Assembly: GCA_014379925.1 (NCBI GenBank)
Contig: JACMKY010000651.1
Location: 1-8,608 of the forward strand
Direction: 5' to 3'
From: Cytophagales bacterium
Lineage (GTDB): Bacteria > Bacteroidota > Bacteroidia > Cytophagales > ES-bin-26
Length of the DNA: 8,608 nt
The notes under the pieces are model-generated. The model was not told where the DNA came from, searched no databases, and saw nothing but the letters and a program-made list of their open reading frames with translations. This document shows, in pieces, positions 1 to 5,570 of the stretch. How positions within the stretch are numbered: the first letter of the stretch is position 1; every line of letters starts with the position of its first letter. The position numbers were made by a program, and so were the translations under genes.

Positions 1-402
1 GAAGCCGCCGACCGATTCCGCCAGCATTTACTGGCGCACCCGCCGGATACGGTGCTGGTGCCCTGGCGCCGGGACCCGCACGGCGATCACCGCGCCACCG
101 GGCAGTTGGTGCACCGCGCCCTGGCAGGGTTTCCTTCCCGGCCGCGCGTGCTGGAATACCCAATCTGGGTGTGGGCCCTGGCCCGGCCGGCCGACTGGCC
201 CGCGGCAGGGGAGGTGCAGGGTTGGCGGTTAGATATCCGGGACGTGCAAACCCTGAAACAGCGGGCGATTGCGGCCCACCAATCGCAATTGACGGAGCTG
301 ATCGACGACGATCCGGACGGCTTTCGCCTGACCCCGGCAGTGCTGACGCACTTTGAACACCCCTGGGAAGTATTTTTGGAAGCGCTTCCCTCGGTTCCTT
401 GA
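1..402 (+). CDS. PIG-L family deacetylase, C-terminal part (5' end outside window)
   Basis: This frame is open from the first base of the window to a TGA at 400-402, so the gene starts upstream and only its last 133 codons are seen. PIG-L/LmbE proteins are zinc-dependent hydrolases that remove the acetyl group from N-acetylglucosamine-type sugars. The visible family signature is R-D-P-H-G-D-H-R-A-T at residues 24-33 of the fragment. It matches the second metal/catalytic motif (H-x-D-H) of the family. A W-x-W-A stretch and a closing helical region ending in an H-P-W-E-V-F tail follow. The N-terminal H-P-D-D-E zinc motif must lie outside the window. The next gene, a NodS-like methyltransferase, follows in the same direction 74 bp later. 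This order mirrors known fused PIG-L/methyltransferase proteins, which supports a shared pathway. The exact substrate is unknown. Confidence 0.85.
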   Translation, partial: EAADRFRQHLLAHPPDTVLVPWRRDPHGDHRATGQLVHRALAGFPSRPRVLEYPIWVWALARPADWPAAGEVQGWRLDIRDVQTLKQRAIAAHQSQLTELIDDDPDGFRLTPAVLTHFEHPWEVFLEALPSVP

Positions 403-476
403 GGCGGTTGGGTTCGTTGGCTTGGCCGGTTTGGTATTCCACGTTCATTTGTCTTCACCCCTGAATCCTCCTTTGT

Positions 477-1064
477 ATGCCTGCTGGCGAGTCGCTTTCC
501 CCCGGTTATTTCGAACGGTTGTACACGGAGAACCCCGATCCCTGGGGATTCGAGACGCGCGCGTACGAACGCGAAAAGTATGCCACCACGTTGGCGGCCT
601 TGCCAAGAACCACGTACCACAACGCCCTGGAAATCGGCTGTTCCATCGGGGTGCTGACCGAGCAGTTGGCCGGTCGGTGCGGAGCGTTGCGCGCGGTAGA
701 CGTGAGCGAAACGGCCCTGCAACGGGCCCGTCAGCGTTGCGCACGCTTGCCACACGTGCGCTTGGAACGCCGACAACTGCCCGGTGAATTTCCGACCGAG
801 CAGTACGACTTGATTCTGGTGTCGGAAGTGGGGTACTACTGGTCGGCGGCGGACCTGGTGCGGGCACGGCAGGCGATAACCGACGGCTTGCGGCCGGGCG
901 GTCACCTGCTGCTGGTGCACTGGACTCCCTACGTGGCCGACTATCCCCTCACCGGCGATGCGGTGCACGAGGCCTTCCTGGCCGTTCCCGATCAATTACG
1001 TCATCAATTCGGGCAACGGCACGCCACCTACCGGCTCGACCGGTTCGAGCGGACAGAGGGGTAG
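477..1064 (+). CDS. NodS-like class I SAM-dependent methyltransferase
   Basis: This 195-residue protein is a predicted soluble methyltransferase using S-adenosylmethionine. The N-terminal Y-F-E-R-L-Y-x-x-N-P-D-P-W-G-F segment (residues 11-25) is typical of the NodS-like group. The SAM-binding glycine motif L-E-I-G-C-S-I-G-V-L is at residues 51-60, the acidic strand-2 motif A-V-D-V at 73-76, the Y-D-L-I-L-V-S-E motif at 110-117 and the L-R-P-G-G-H-L-L-L strand at 138-146. In rhizobia, NodS N-methylates a deacetylated chito-oligosaccharide. Here the neighbouring deacetylase suggests an amino sugar acceptor, which is inference. The ATG at 477 is the natural start for the family and has no Shine-Dalgarno sequence, as is usual in Bacteroidota. 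The 3' end overlaps the end of the convergent GT2 gene by 69 bp. The gene probably shares a transcript with the PIG-L gene. Confidence 0.9.
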   Translation: MPAGESLSPGYFERLYTENPDPWGFETRAYEREKYATTLAALPRTTYHNALEIGCSIGVLTEQLAGRCGALRAVDVSETALQRARQRCARLPHVRLERRQLPGEFPTEQYDLILVSEVGYYWSAADLVRARQAITDGLRPGGHLLLVHWTPYVADYPLTGDAVHEAFLAVPDQLRHQFGQRHATYRLDRFERTEG

Positions 1065-2237
1065 TTTGCCCAGCAAGTGGCGTAACTCCCGGATGGCGGA
1101 ACGAATGTCCACCAGCGGCCAGCGCCGTTGCCAGGGCCCGTCCGGTTGATCCAGGTGGTGCTGGACAGCCTCCCACAGGGAGCCGAACGGGTGCGGAAGG
1201 GCCAGCAGGGAAGTCAGAACCGGCGGCTCCAGGCACAGCGTTTCGGCCAGTTGCTGAACGGGGAGCGGGGAACCCGGCCCGCTGCGCCACCGTTGGCGGA
1301 GTGCCCGCTTGGCCCGGAAGCGCGCCGTAGCGGCCAGGCCACTCTCCACCCGGAACGGGACGAGTTGGTGTTCCATGGTTCCCCAAAGCCGCAACTGCGC
1401 CGCCATGCCCCACGGCGTACGCCCCCGCGAACGTCCGGAAGTGTGCACGCGCACCAGCGGACTGTGGCGGATGCGGGCGTCGGCCTGTTTCAGGGCGCGG
1501 TACAACGCCACGTCTTCCAGGGAAGGAAGCACGGGCAAGCCGCCTACCCGTTCGTACGTTTCGGCGGTCAGGGCCAAACTGGCCCCGAACATCTGGTAAT
1601 GGCGGGGCCACAGGTCCGCGGGATCGGGATCCAGGCGTGATTCCAGTTGGCTTCTCAGCAGCCGGTAACCTACATCCAACAGGTGGTAACGCCGACCGGG
1701 CGTGATGGTGCCGGAAGCCGGTGCCGAAGGGTCTTTTTTTCCGGGACGGCCCACCAGGATGCGTCCGCCGACGGCATCTGCCCCGCGCGCTACTTCGTGG
1801 ATCATTCCCGACACCCAGGTAGGGGCTACCCGGGTGTCGCCGTCCGTAGAAGCAATGATGCCCCGGGGCCGTCCCACGCCCAACAACCGGCGGGCCGCTT
1901 CGTCCATGAGCAAGCGCCGGGCGTATCCCACGTGGGCCTGCGGGGGCGGCAGTTCCCGTTCGATGAGGTGCAGCGAAAAGTCGGGGTGCCGGCGGGCGAA
2001 ATCGCGCACCAGCGGGGCGGAGTCGTCCCGGCAGTTGTTGGCCAGGATCAGCACCTCGTAGGTGGCGCAGTCCAGCCGGTTGCCCTGCCCATCCGTCTGG
2101 TGGTACAAGGCCCGGAGCGTACCAGCAAGACGCCGGGCTTCGTTGCGGACGGGAACAATGACGCACACTTGCAGCACGGGCAACGGAGAAATGGTCACCA
2201 ACGGCGTTTTAGGCACCGAAGCGGATTCGTAAGTCAT
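996..2237 (-). CDS. Glycosyltransferase family 2 (GT-A fold)
   Basis: This 413-residue predicted inverting sugar transferase uses a nucleotide sugar. After a short leader, V-C-V-I-V-P-V-R-N-E (residues 24-33) is the classical first strand of the GT2 fold. T-D-G-D-T at 131-135 is the DxD metal/nucleotide-sugar motif. G-A-S-L-A-L-T at 218-224 and the L-P-S-L-E-D-V-A-L acceptor/base motif at 237-245 follow. No transmembrane helices are evident, unlike processive chitin or hyaluronan synthases, so a cytosolic single-transfer enzyme is more likely. I chose the ATG at 2235-2237. The same frame runs on to a TTG at 2331-2333, but that extension is R/G-rich and not family-like. The gene converges on the methyltransferase and is not in one operon with it. 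Together with the PIG-L and NodS-like genes it probably makes a modified glycoconjugate. Acceptor and donor are unknown. Confidence 0.9.
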   Translation of the reverse strand: MTYESASVPKTPLVTISPLPVLQVCVIVPVRNEARRLAGTLRALYHQTDGQGNRLDCATYEVLILANNCRDDSAPLVRDFARRHPDFSLHLIERELPPPQAHVGYARRLLMDEAARRLLGVGRPRGIIASTDGDTRVAPTWVSGMIHEVARGADAVGGRILVGRPGKKDPSAPASGTITPGRRYHLLDVGYRLLRSQLESRLDPDPADLWPRHYQMFGASLALTAETYERVGGLPVLPSLEDVALYRALKQADARIRHSPLVRVHTSGRSRGRTPWGMAAQLRLWGTMEHQLVPFRVESGLAATARFRAKRALRQRWRSGPGSPLPVQQLAETLCLEPPVLTSLLALPHPFGSLWEAVQHHLDQPDGPWQRRWPLVDIRSAIRELRHLLGKLPLCPLEPVEPVGGVPLPELMT

Positions 2238-2643
2238 GCGGAAACAGTTAAAAGGGGACGCCCATTTTTCCGGACGATACTCGGGTCTTCCCGCGGAAAG
2301 CAACCCTGCCCGACGCCCGAAAGGCTGCCGCAATCGCGCGCGAGGCTGACCCGGTGGAAAACAAACCGCCTGTTACCGGCGTTTGTTCGCCGCATCCGGA
2401 CTGGTAAACCGTATCTATTCGGACGGGCTGGTGAGTGATATTTATACGGGAGAACGGGGTAGCTTGGTTGGAGGCGTAGAGGTCAAAGCGCCCGCCGGCG
2501 GATTTTTTTGGGGTGGGCAGCCAGCGGTTTAAATGAGACGAGCTGGCGCAGCCAAGAGGAGGCGATGGCATGGATGACCCTCGCCTCGTTCGCGCGATGA
2601 CTTTTATAAAAATTTGACTTGTAACTAGTTGAAAGAGCATCAT
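2238..2643. other. Intergenic region upstream of the GT2 gene
   Basis: I see no convincing gene in this stretch. A 131-codon frame on the minus strand (2248-2643) has low-complexity S/P/R-rich content, matches no family I know, and I do not call it. The region should contain the GT2 promoter, but I find no clear Bacteroidota-type -33/-7 pair (TTTG and TAnnTTTG). It contains a hairpin at 2360-2387, annotated separately. A 7-bp perfect inverted repeat, GAGGCGA at 2559-2565 with TCGCCTC at 2581-2587 around a 15-nt loop, is also present. The composition changes from GC-rich to AT-rich near 2590. Confidence 0.5.
2360..2387 (-). other. Hairpin in the GT2 upstream region, terminator-like on the minus strand
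   Basis: AACAAAC at 2360-2366 pairs perfectly with GTTTGTT at 2381-2387. Inside it GCC (2368-2370) pairs with GGC (2378-2380), leaving one bulged C and a 7-nt loop. Read on the minus strand, the hairpin ends in TTTGTTTTCC, so it resembles a weak intrinsic terminator. It lies about 120-150 nt upstream of the GT2 start codon on the same strand. It could end transcription arriving from the decayed region, or act as a leader structure if the promoter lies further upstream. The structure is seen in the sequence and the role is inferred. Confidence 0.35.
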
Positions 2644-2763
2644 TCATCTTAAGCGGTTCAAATACGGGTCAAGTGCTGCCAGTGCTTCCATGGGCTTACC
2701 GAGCAAGATCTGGCGTAGTACGTCCAACCCCTTCCTGAAAAAACTACTGCTTACTGCTTGGTG
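2644..2763 (-). pseudogene. Possible C-terminal remnant of a DDE-type transposase
   Basis: Read on the minus strand, about 40 codons end in a TGA at 2644-2646. They contain S-F-F-R-K-G-L-D-V-L-R-Q-I-L-L followed by an alanine/leucine-rich tail ending N-R-L-R. The F-R-x-G-L-D-x-L-R-x-x-L pattern resembles the last helix of IS4-like DDE transposases in Bacteroidota. That match is from memory and is not decisive. There is no start codon or catalytic core, and the reading would continue into the left end of the IS200-type element. This would fit a transposase scrap interrupted by a later insertion. It could also be chance coding-like sequence. Confidence 0.3.
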
Positions 2764-2796
2764 AGCAAGAGTATTGGTTAAATGGGACTCGGTAAT

Positions 2797-2815
2797 CCAC
2801 CTGCTTAACGGGTGG
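2797..2815 (+). repeat. Left-end hairpin of the IS200-type element
   Basis: CCACCTG at 2797-2803 pairs with CGGGTGG at 2809-2815 through seven base pairs, one of them T-G, around a CTTAA loop. It is nearly the same sequence, in the same orientation, as the hairpin at 3321-3339 after the transposase. Such imperfect palindromes are the transposase binding sites of this family. Confidence 0.65.
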
Positions 2816-2819
2816 TTGT

Positions 2820-3283
2820 GTTCTGAAGGCTACGTTTTTTTGTCAACTTCACTGCCTGAGCAAATACAAGAAGCAGCCTCATGGGGTCCGGAAATGGGAT
2901 TACCGTTAGACGCCCAAGTACGTTTCCGGGCACTGACGGGGGTGGTCAAGGACTTAGTCGAACACGATATTGGTTTGTTGGGCGAATGGAAGGCTGGTGA
3001 AGTGATTGAGCTTAACCTGCAGGCTGACCACATTCATCTCGTGATTAGCCTTTCACCCAAAATATCGGTTGCGGAGTTGATGGGTACCCTGAAGGGAAAG
3101 CTAGCGATCAAACTCTTCAAGAGCGATCCTCAACTCAAGAAGAAACCCTGCTGGGGTAACCATTTCTGGTCACGGGGATATGATGAGGACCCTATTCGTC
3201 GGTACGTCAACTATCAGGAGGGGAAAGATCGAAAAGAGGAAAACCACAGTGCCAACTTCGATTTGTTCGACTCGCCCACCTGA
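2820..3283 (+). pseudogene. tnpA: IS200/IS605 family Y1 (HUH) transposase, degenerate
   Basis: The family cuts and rejoins single-stranded DNA with one tyrosine. The HUH motif is visible as A-D-H-I-H-L (His codons at 3029-3031 and 3035-3037). The S-V-A-E-L-M-G-T-L-K-G-K helix and the G-N-H-F-W-S-R-G-Y strand follow. The presumed nucleophile is in R-R-Y-V-N-Y-Q (Tyr codon 3203-3205, Gln 3215-3217). Three lesions are apparent. First, after S-R-G-Y (ending at 3181) the seven or so residues usually present (like F-V-S-T-V-G-L) are missing. Second, T-P-K-Y, normally just before R-F-R-x-L-T-G, is read at 2910-2921 in another frame, so a frameshift lies near 2921. Third, that frame carries K-W-D-Y-R (2892-2906) followed by a TAG at 2907-2909. 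The N-terminus is therefore scrambled. An uninterrupted frame runs 2774-3283 from a TTG start, but its first 45 residues do not look like the family. Confidence 0.8.
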
Positions 3284-3310
3284 GTTGGCGGCGGGCTATG
3301 CCCGCAACTT
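3284..3310 (+). other. GC-rich hairpin after the transposase stop codon
   Basis: GCGGGC at 3291-3296 pairs perfectly with GCCCGC at 3300-3305 around a TAT loop. AGTT (3283-3286) and AACT (3306-3309) can extend the stem past an internal bulge. It lies inside the IS200-type element, between the transposase stop and the right-end hairpin. It has no T-tract, so a transposon-end structure is more likely than a terminator. Confidence 0.4.
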
Positions 3311-3320
3311 TCTACCAAAT

Positions 3321-3339
3321 CTACCTGCTTTGCAGGTGG
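3321..3339 (+). repeat. Right-end hairpin of the IS200-type element, also terminator-like
   Basis: CTACCTGC at 3321-3328 pairs with GCAGGTGG at 3332-3339 in an eight-pair stem (one T-G pair) with a TTT loop. It copies the left-end hairpin almost exactly. It is followed directly by a run of six T residues, so on the plus strand it would also serve as an intrinsic terminator for the transposase transcript. Confidence 0.65.
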
Positions 3340-3355
3340 TTTTTTAATTTAATTG

Positions 3356-3387
3356 GCTTTTGATTAACACGTTGTGTTTTCAAAAGC
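3356..3387. other. Strong AT-rich hairpin just outside the IS200-type element
   Basis: GCTTTTGA at 3356-3363 is the exact reverse complement of TCAAAAGC at 3380-3387. Within it AACAC (3366-3370) pairs with GTGTT (3374-3378) around a 3-nt loop. In total 13 of the possible pairs form, with only a 2x1 internal mismatch. It lies about 16 bp beyond the right-end hairpin. On neither strand is it followed by a clean run of T residues, so a terminator role is doubtful. Confidence 0.45.
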
Positions 3388-3415
3388 TAAAAAACAGATT
3401 TAATAACAAGATTGT

Positions 3416-3541
3416 GTACCGTCTGTCATTCATGTTTTGTACGATTCTGTCAGTCAATATCAATCAGCGTCCACTCCACGTAAAGCGTGCAAAATACTGA
3501 ATAATCAGCCACTTATATACTTTACGTGGCAGACGGCGTAC
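3416..3541. repeat. Nested inverted and direct repeats in non-coding DNA
   Basis: A perfect 10-bp inverted repeat is formed by CCACGTAAAG (3476-3485) and CTTTACGTGG (3520-3529). Directly next to the right arm, CAGACGGCGTAC (3530-3541) is the inverted match, apart from two bases, of GTACCGTCTG at 3416-3425. A second related copy, GTACGATTCTGTCA, is at 3439-3452. The right side is thus one continuous 22-bp arm, while its left partner is split by about 50 bp. No reading frame here looks coding. This could be the end of a mobile element, a protein-binding array or a structured RNA. I cannot choose between these. The rest of the gap, 3388-3415 and 3542-3641, holds nothing I recognise. Confidence 0.45.
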
Positions 3542-3641
3542 CTTGAATTGAAGAGCTGGGTAAATACGATTACAACCCAACCCGCTTCCGGTGACGGCGG
3601 CGGCTGAGCAGTCCAATTAAGCACGGAAAGCCTGCTTCAGT

Positions 3642-3881
3642 TTACTGCCACCCTTCGGGTTTTTGGGCGGTCTGATTGAGGCTTTCCTGGCAAGGCTTGC
3701 ACTCGTTCCAGAGCGGATACTCCGCTTTCTGAAAAGGGGGGTTGGGTGCCCGGTACCGGTTGATGTACACGATTTTTCGCTTGCGGGCCGAAACCTGGAA
3801 GTAGCCCAATACCGTCTCTGCCGGCTCAACTGTAGAACCGATCTTTTTATTTGCTTTGAAAGTTAGCAGAGCGACTTTCAC
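3642..3881 (-). pseudogene. DUF4249 family protein, C-terminal fragment
   Basis: The 79-codon frame ends in a stop at 3642-3644. From about residue 22 it contains E-T-V-L-G-Y-F-Q-V-S-A-R-K-R-K-I, then a W-N-E-C-K-P-C-Q-E-S segment, then a closing K-P-E-G-W. This is the usual ending of DUF4249 proteins: a V-L-G-Y-F strand, a paired-cysteine motif and a K-P-x-x-W tail. These are periplasm-facing lipoproteins of Bacteroidota of about 300-400 residues, normally encoded next to a TonB-dependent receptor. Only about the last fifth is present. A TGA lies in the same frame just upstream of the GTG at 3879-3881, and nothing family-like precedes it. No receptor gene is adjacent. It is therefore best read as a truncated leftover. 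The first 20 residues may not belong to the family. Confidence 0.65.
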
Positions 3882-3950
3882 CGATCAAAGAGACCTAAGC
3901 CTATTGTGCCTTCCAGGAGAAGATTCGTGCTTAAGTACCTGGGCAATTAA

Positions 3951-4094
3951 AGTTTTTGCGATGCTGATGACTGGAAAGCACAATTGTTTATTCGTCAACG
4001 TAAAAATGCAGGTTTGATCCTTGCTCAACGGACAGAAATCAGGCGCTTATATCATCAAAAACACGTTCTGGTAAAAGACCTCGTGGGCATCTAG
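3951..4094 (+). other. Unidentified short protein-like frame, possible gene remnant
   Basis: Between stop codons at 3948-3950 and 4092-4094, 47 codons read as a protein-like sequence. They begin D-A-D-D-W-K-A-Q-L-F from 3960, continue with R-x-R-K-N-A-G-L-I and R-T-E-I-R-R-L-Y, and end V-K-D-L-V-G-I before TAG. There is no plausible start codon at the front, so if real it is the tail of a broken gene. I do not recognise the family. It ends within the last codon of the convergent glycosyltransferase gene. It may equally be a chance frame. No other gene is visible in 3882-4090. Confidence 0.2.
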
Positions 4095-5413
4095 GTAGCC
4101 ATCTCTTTTGAATTCACCGCTGCCTGTATATCCAAAACTTCGTTCACGTATTTTTCGCAAAGCAGCTGCGGATTGTAGGCAGAAAACTCTTCGTTGAGTT
4201 GGCTGATAGTGGTTTTATACGCAGGGTTGCTCAATATTTCTGCTACACTATCCCGGATTTGAGCAGGGGTTGGTTTTTCCGTTTTCAGGTTAATGCCTAA
4301 TTTAAAATAGCCGACCCGGGCATTGATGTCATTCTTTCCTTCGTGAATACCCGCAACTACCAAGGGCAATTTGTTTTTGATGCTTAGCAAAACACCGCCG
4401 TACCCGCCATTGGTGATGTATACCTGGCAGAACGGCATAACGGTGTCGAAAGGAATAAAATCTTCAATCACCAGGTTGGGTTGCGGATACCTCTTTCGCA
4501 AAGCTTCGGTCTGAGAACCGCCGGTCGTGGCGATGACCAGGTAATCGGTGCCTTTGAAAGCTTCCAGGGTAGGCACTATAATCTTTTCCGGATCTTTTTC
4601 TACCGTTCCCTGGGTCACTAAAATTACTTTGGAATACTGATTGACTTTCGCGAAGTGCTGAAAAGCCGGCTTGCTACCCGGACTATAGGGCAGCAACGGC
4701 CCTATGAAACGGATGTTCGTACTCAAATCACTTCGTTGATACTCGAATTTCGGTGTACCATTCTGAAGCACCAGGTTTGATTTCCGGTACATGGTATCGA
4801 AAACATTTCCTTTTTCCACTTTCAAGCCGTTTGCCTGACAAATACTTTTGATCAAGGCATTCGATTCCCGGAAAATCAGTGCATCGGATACAAAACGGAA
4901 CACATCTTGCTTCCTCCGTCCCCAAAACGAGGACGAAGGGGTAAGTCCTAAACCGGCGGGCGGTAAATCTTTCGAACGTTCAGATAAAGGAATAACGCCT
5001 ACCGCAATTACTGGTTTGCCTAATTTTTCCTTTATAAAAAGAAGACCAGTAAAAGCAATGTCGGTAATCACCAGATCAAACGGAAAATCTGCTGAAATTT
5101 CTTTGATGTCTTCGTAGTATTCCTTGCTACGAAGGATAAAGCTGTGTTTCAAGTCGAACTTTAACTTGCTGACCTGACTTTTGTGTTTCTTTCGTTCAGG
5201 AAATATCTCCTCCGGATCACCCGCCGATACATCAAAGGCCCGCTTCAGGGGGTAGAATGGAATGCCAAGTTCCTTGATCTTTTCTTCGTACGTCACACTG
5301 GTATACCAGCGAACATCGTGTCCTTGATTTTTAAGGTGAATGGCCAGGCTGGTCAGGGGATTGAAGTGACCATCGGCGGGAAAATTGGCAAATAAAATAC
5401 TTTTGGATTGCAT
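4091..5413 (-). CDS. GT1/MGT-family glycosyltransferase (UGT/YjiC-like)
   Basis: This 440-residue protein is a predicted soluble GT-B enzyme that transfers a sugar from a nucleotide donor to a small acceptor. G-H-F-N-P-L at residues 15-20 carries the candidate catalytic base His16. The N-terminal domain continues with D-L-V-I-T-D-I-A-F (113-121). In the C-terminal donor domain, V-I-L-V-T-Q-G-T is at 263-270. T-N-G-G-Y-G-G at 334-340 and H-E-G-K-N-D-I-N-A-R-V at 357-367 form the donor-binding signature. The first histidine of the usual T-H-G-G is Asn335 here. As far as I recall, Bacteroidota relatives share this, so it need not mean loss of activity. The length is normal and the ATG at 5411-5413 gives the expected M-x-x-K-x-I-L-F start. 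It lies 259 bp downstream of the SusD gene on the same strand. The larger gap and AT-richer composition suggest an independent unit. The acceptor is unknown: a lipid, polyketide, flavonoid or carotenoid are all possible. Confidence 0.9.
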   Translation of the reverse strand: MQSKSILFANFPADGHFNPLTSLAIHLKNQGHDVRWYTSVTYEEKIKELGIPFYPLKRAFDVSAGDPEEIFPERKKHKSQVSKLKFDLKHSFILRSKEYYEDIKEISADFPFDLVITDIAFTGLLFIKEKLGKPVIAVGVIPLSERSKDLPPAGLGLTPSSSFWGRRKQDVFRFVSDALIFRESNALIKSICQANGLKVEKGNVFDTMYRKSNLVLQNGTPKFEYQRSDLSTNIRFIGPLLPYSPGSKPAFQHFAKVNQYSKVILVTQGTVEKDPEKIIVPTLEAFKGTDYLVIATTGGSQTEALRKRYPQPNLVIEDFIPFDTVMPFCQVYITNGGYGGVLLSIKNKLPLVVAGIHEGKNDINARVGYFKLGINLKTEKPTPAQIRDSVAEILSNPAYKTTISQLNEEFSAYNPQLLCEKYVNEVLDIQAAVNSKEMAT

Positions 5414-5570
5414 AATAAAGTGGGTTTATCAAATTTGCGTTCACGTAACCAAAAAAGCTTGGCGGCCATTCTTCCGTCGGTGGAATATAAAATTTTCCTT
5501 TCGGGGAAGCGAATTACTTTAATCTACTATTCGTATTCAGGAAAACGATATCCAGATAGCCATGCATAGT

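Larger units (their letters stand above)
2791..3346 (+). mobile_element. Degenerate IS200/IS605-type insertion element
   Basis: The element consists of a single Y1 (HUH) transposase remnant flanked by two similar imperfect palindromes, at 2797-2815 and 3321-3339. About 19 of 23 bases match when the two hairpins and their flanks are aligned in the same orientation. This is the layout of IS200-group elements, which have no terminal inverted repeats. Their transposase recognises subterminal hairpins at each end and excises a single-stranded circle. The hairpin-to-hairpin length of about 540 bp is short for the group (usually around 600-750 bp). No tnpB gene is present. The outer boundaries are approximate because the cleavage sites cannot be fixed from one copy. 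The damaged transposase means the element is unlikely to move by itself. Confidence 0.7.

Noticed and set aside
87..2166. Long antisense open frames over the left block (for example 87-995 and 949-2166 on the minus strand, 1647-2438 on the plus strand)
   Set aside because: They are shadows of the PIG-L, methyltransferase and GT2 genes in GC-rich DNA. Their sequences are low-complexity R/P/G-rich and show no family motifs.
2238..2333. Longer GT2 protein starting at the TTG at 2331-2333
   Set aside because: The extra 32 residues are arginine/glycine-rich and precede a good ATG that leaves a normal GT2 N-terminus.
2248..2643. 131-codon frame on the minus strand upstream of GT2
   Set aside because: It has no recognisable domain, a compositionally odd S/P/R-rich sequence and no promoter or start context. 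It spans the hairpin and the composition change.
3617..3866. Alternative frames at 3617-3829 (minus) and 3663-3866 (plus)
   Set aside because: The DUF4249-like motifs are only in the frame 3642-3881. The other two are its shadows.
5430..5437. CAAATTTG 17 bp upstream of the GT1 start as a Bacteroidota -7 box
   Set aside because: It differs from TAnnTTTG at the first base. The only TTTG-like element upstream is about 11 bp away instead of about 19-21 bp, so I do not call a promoter.
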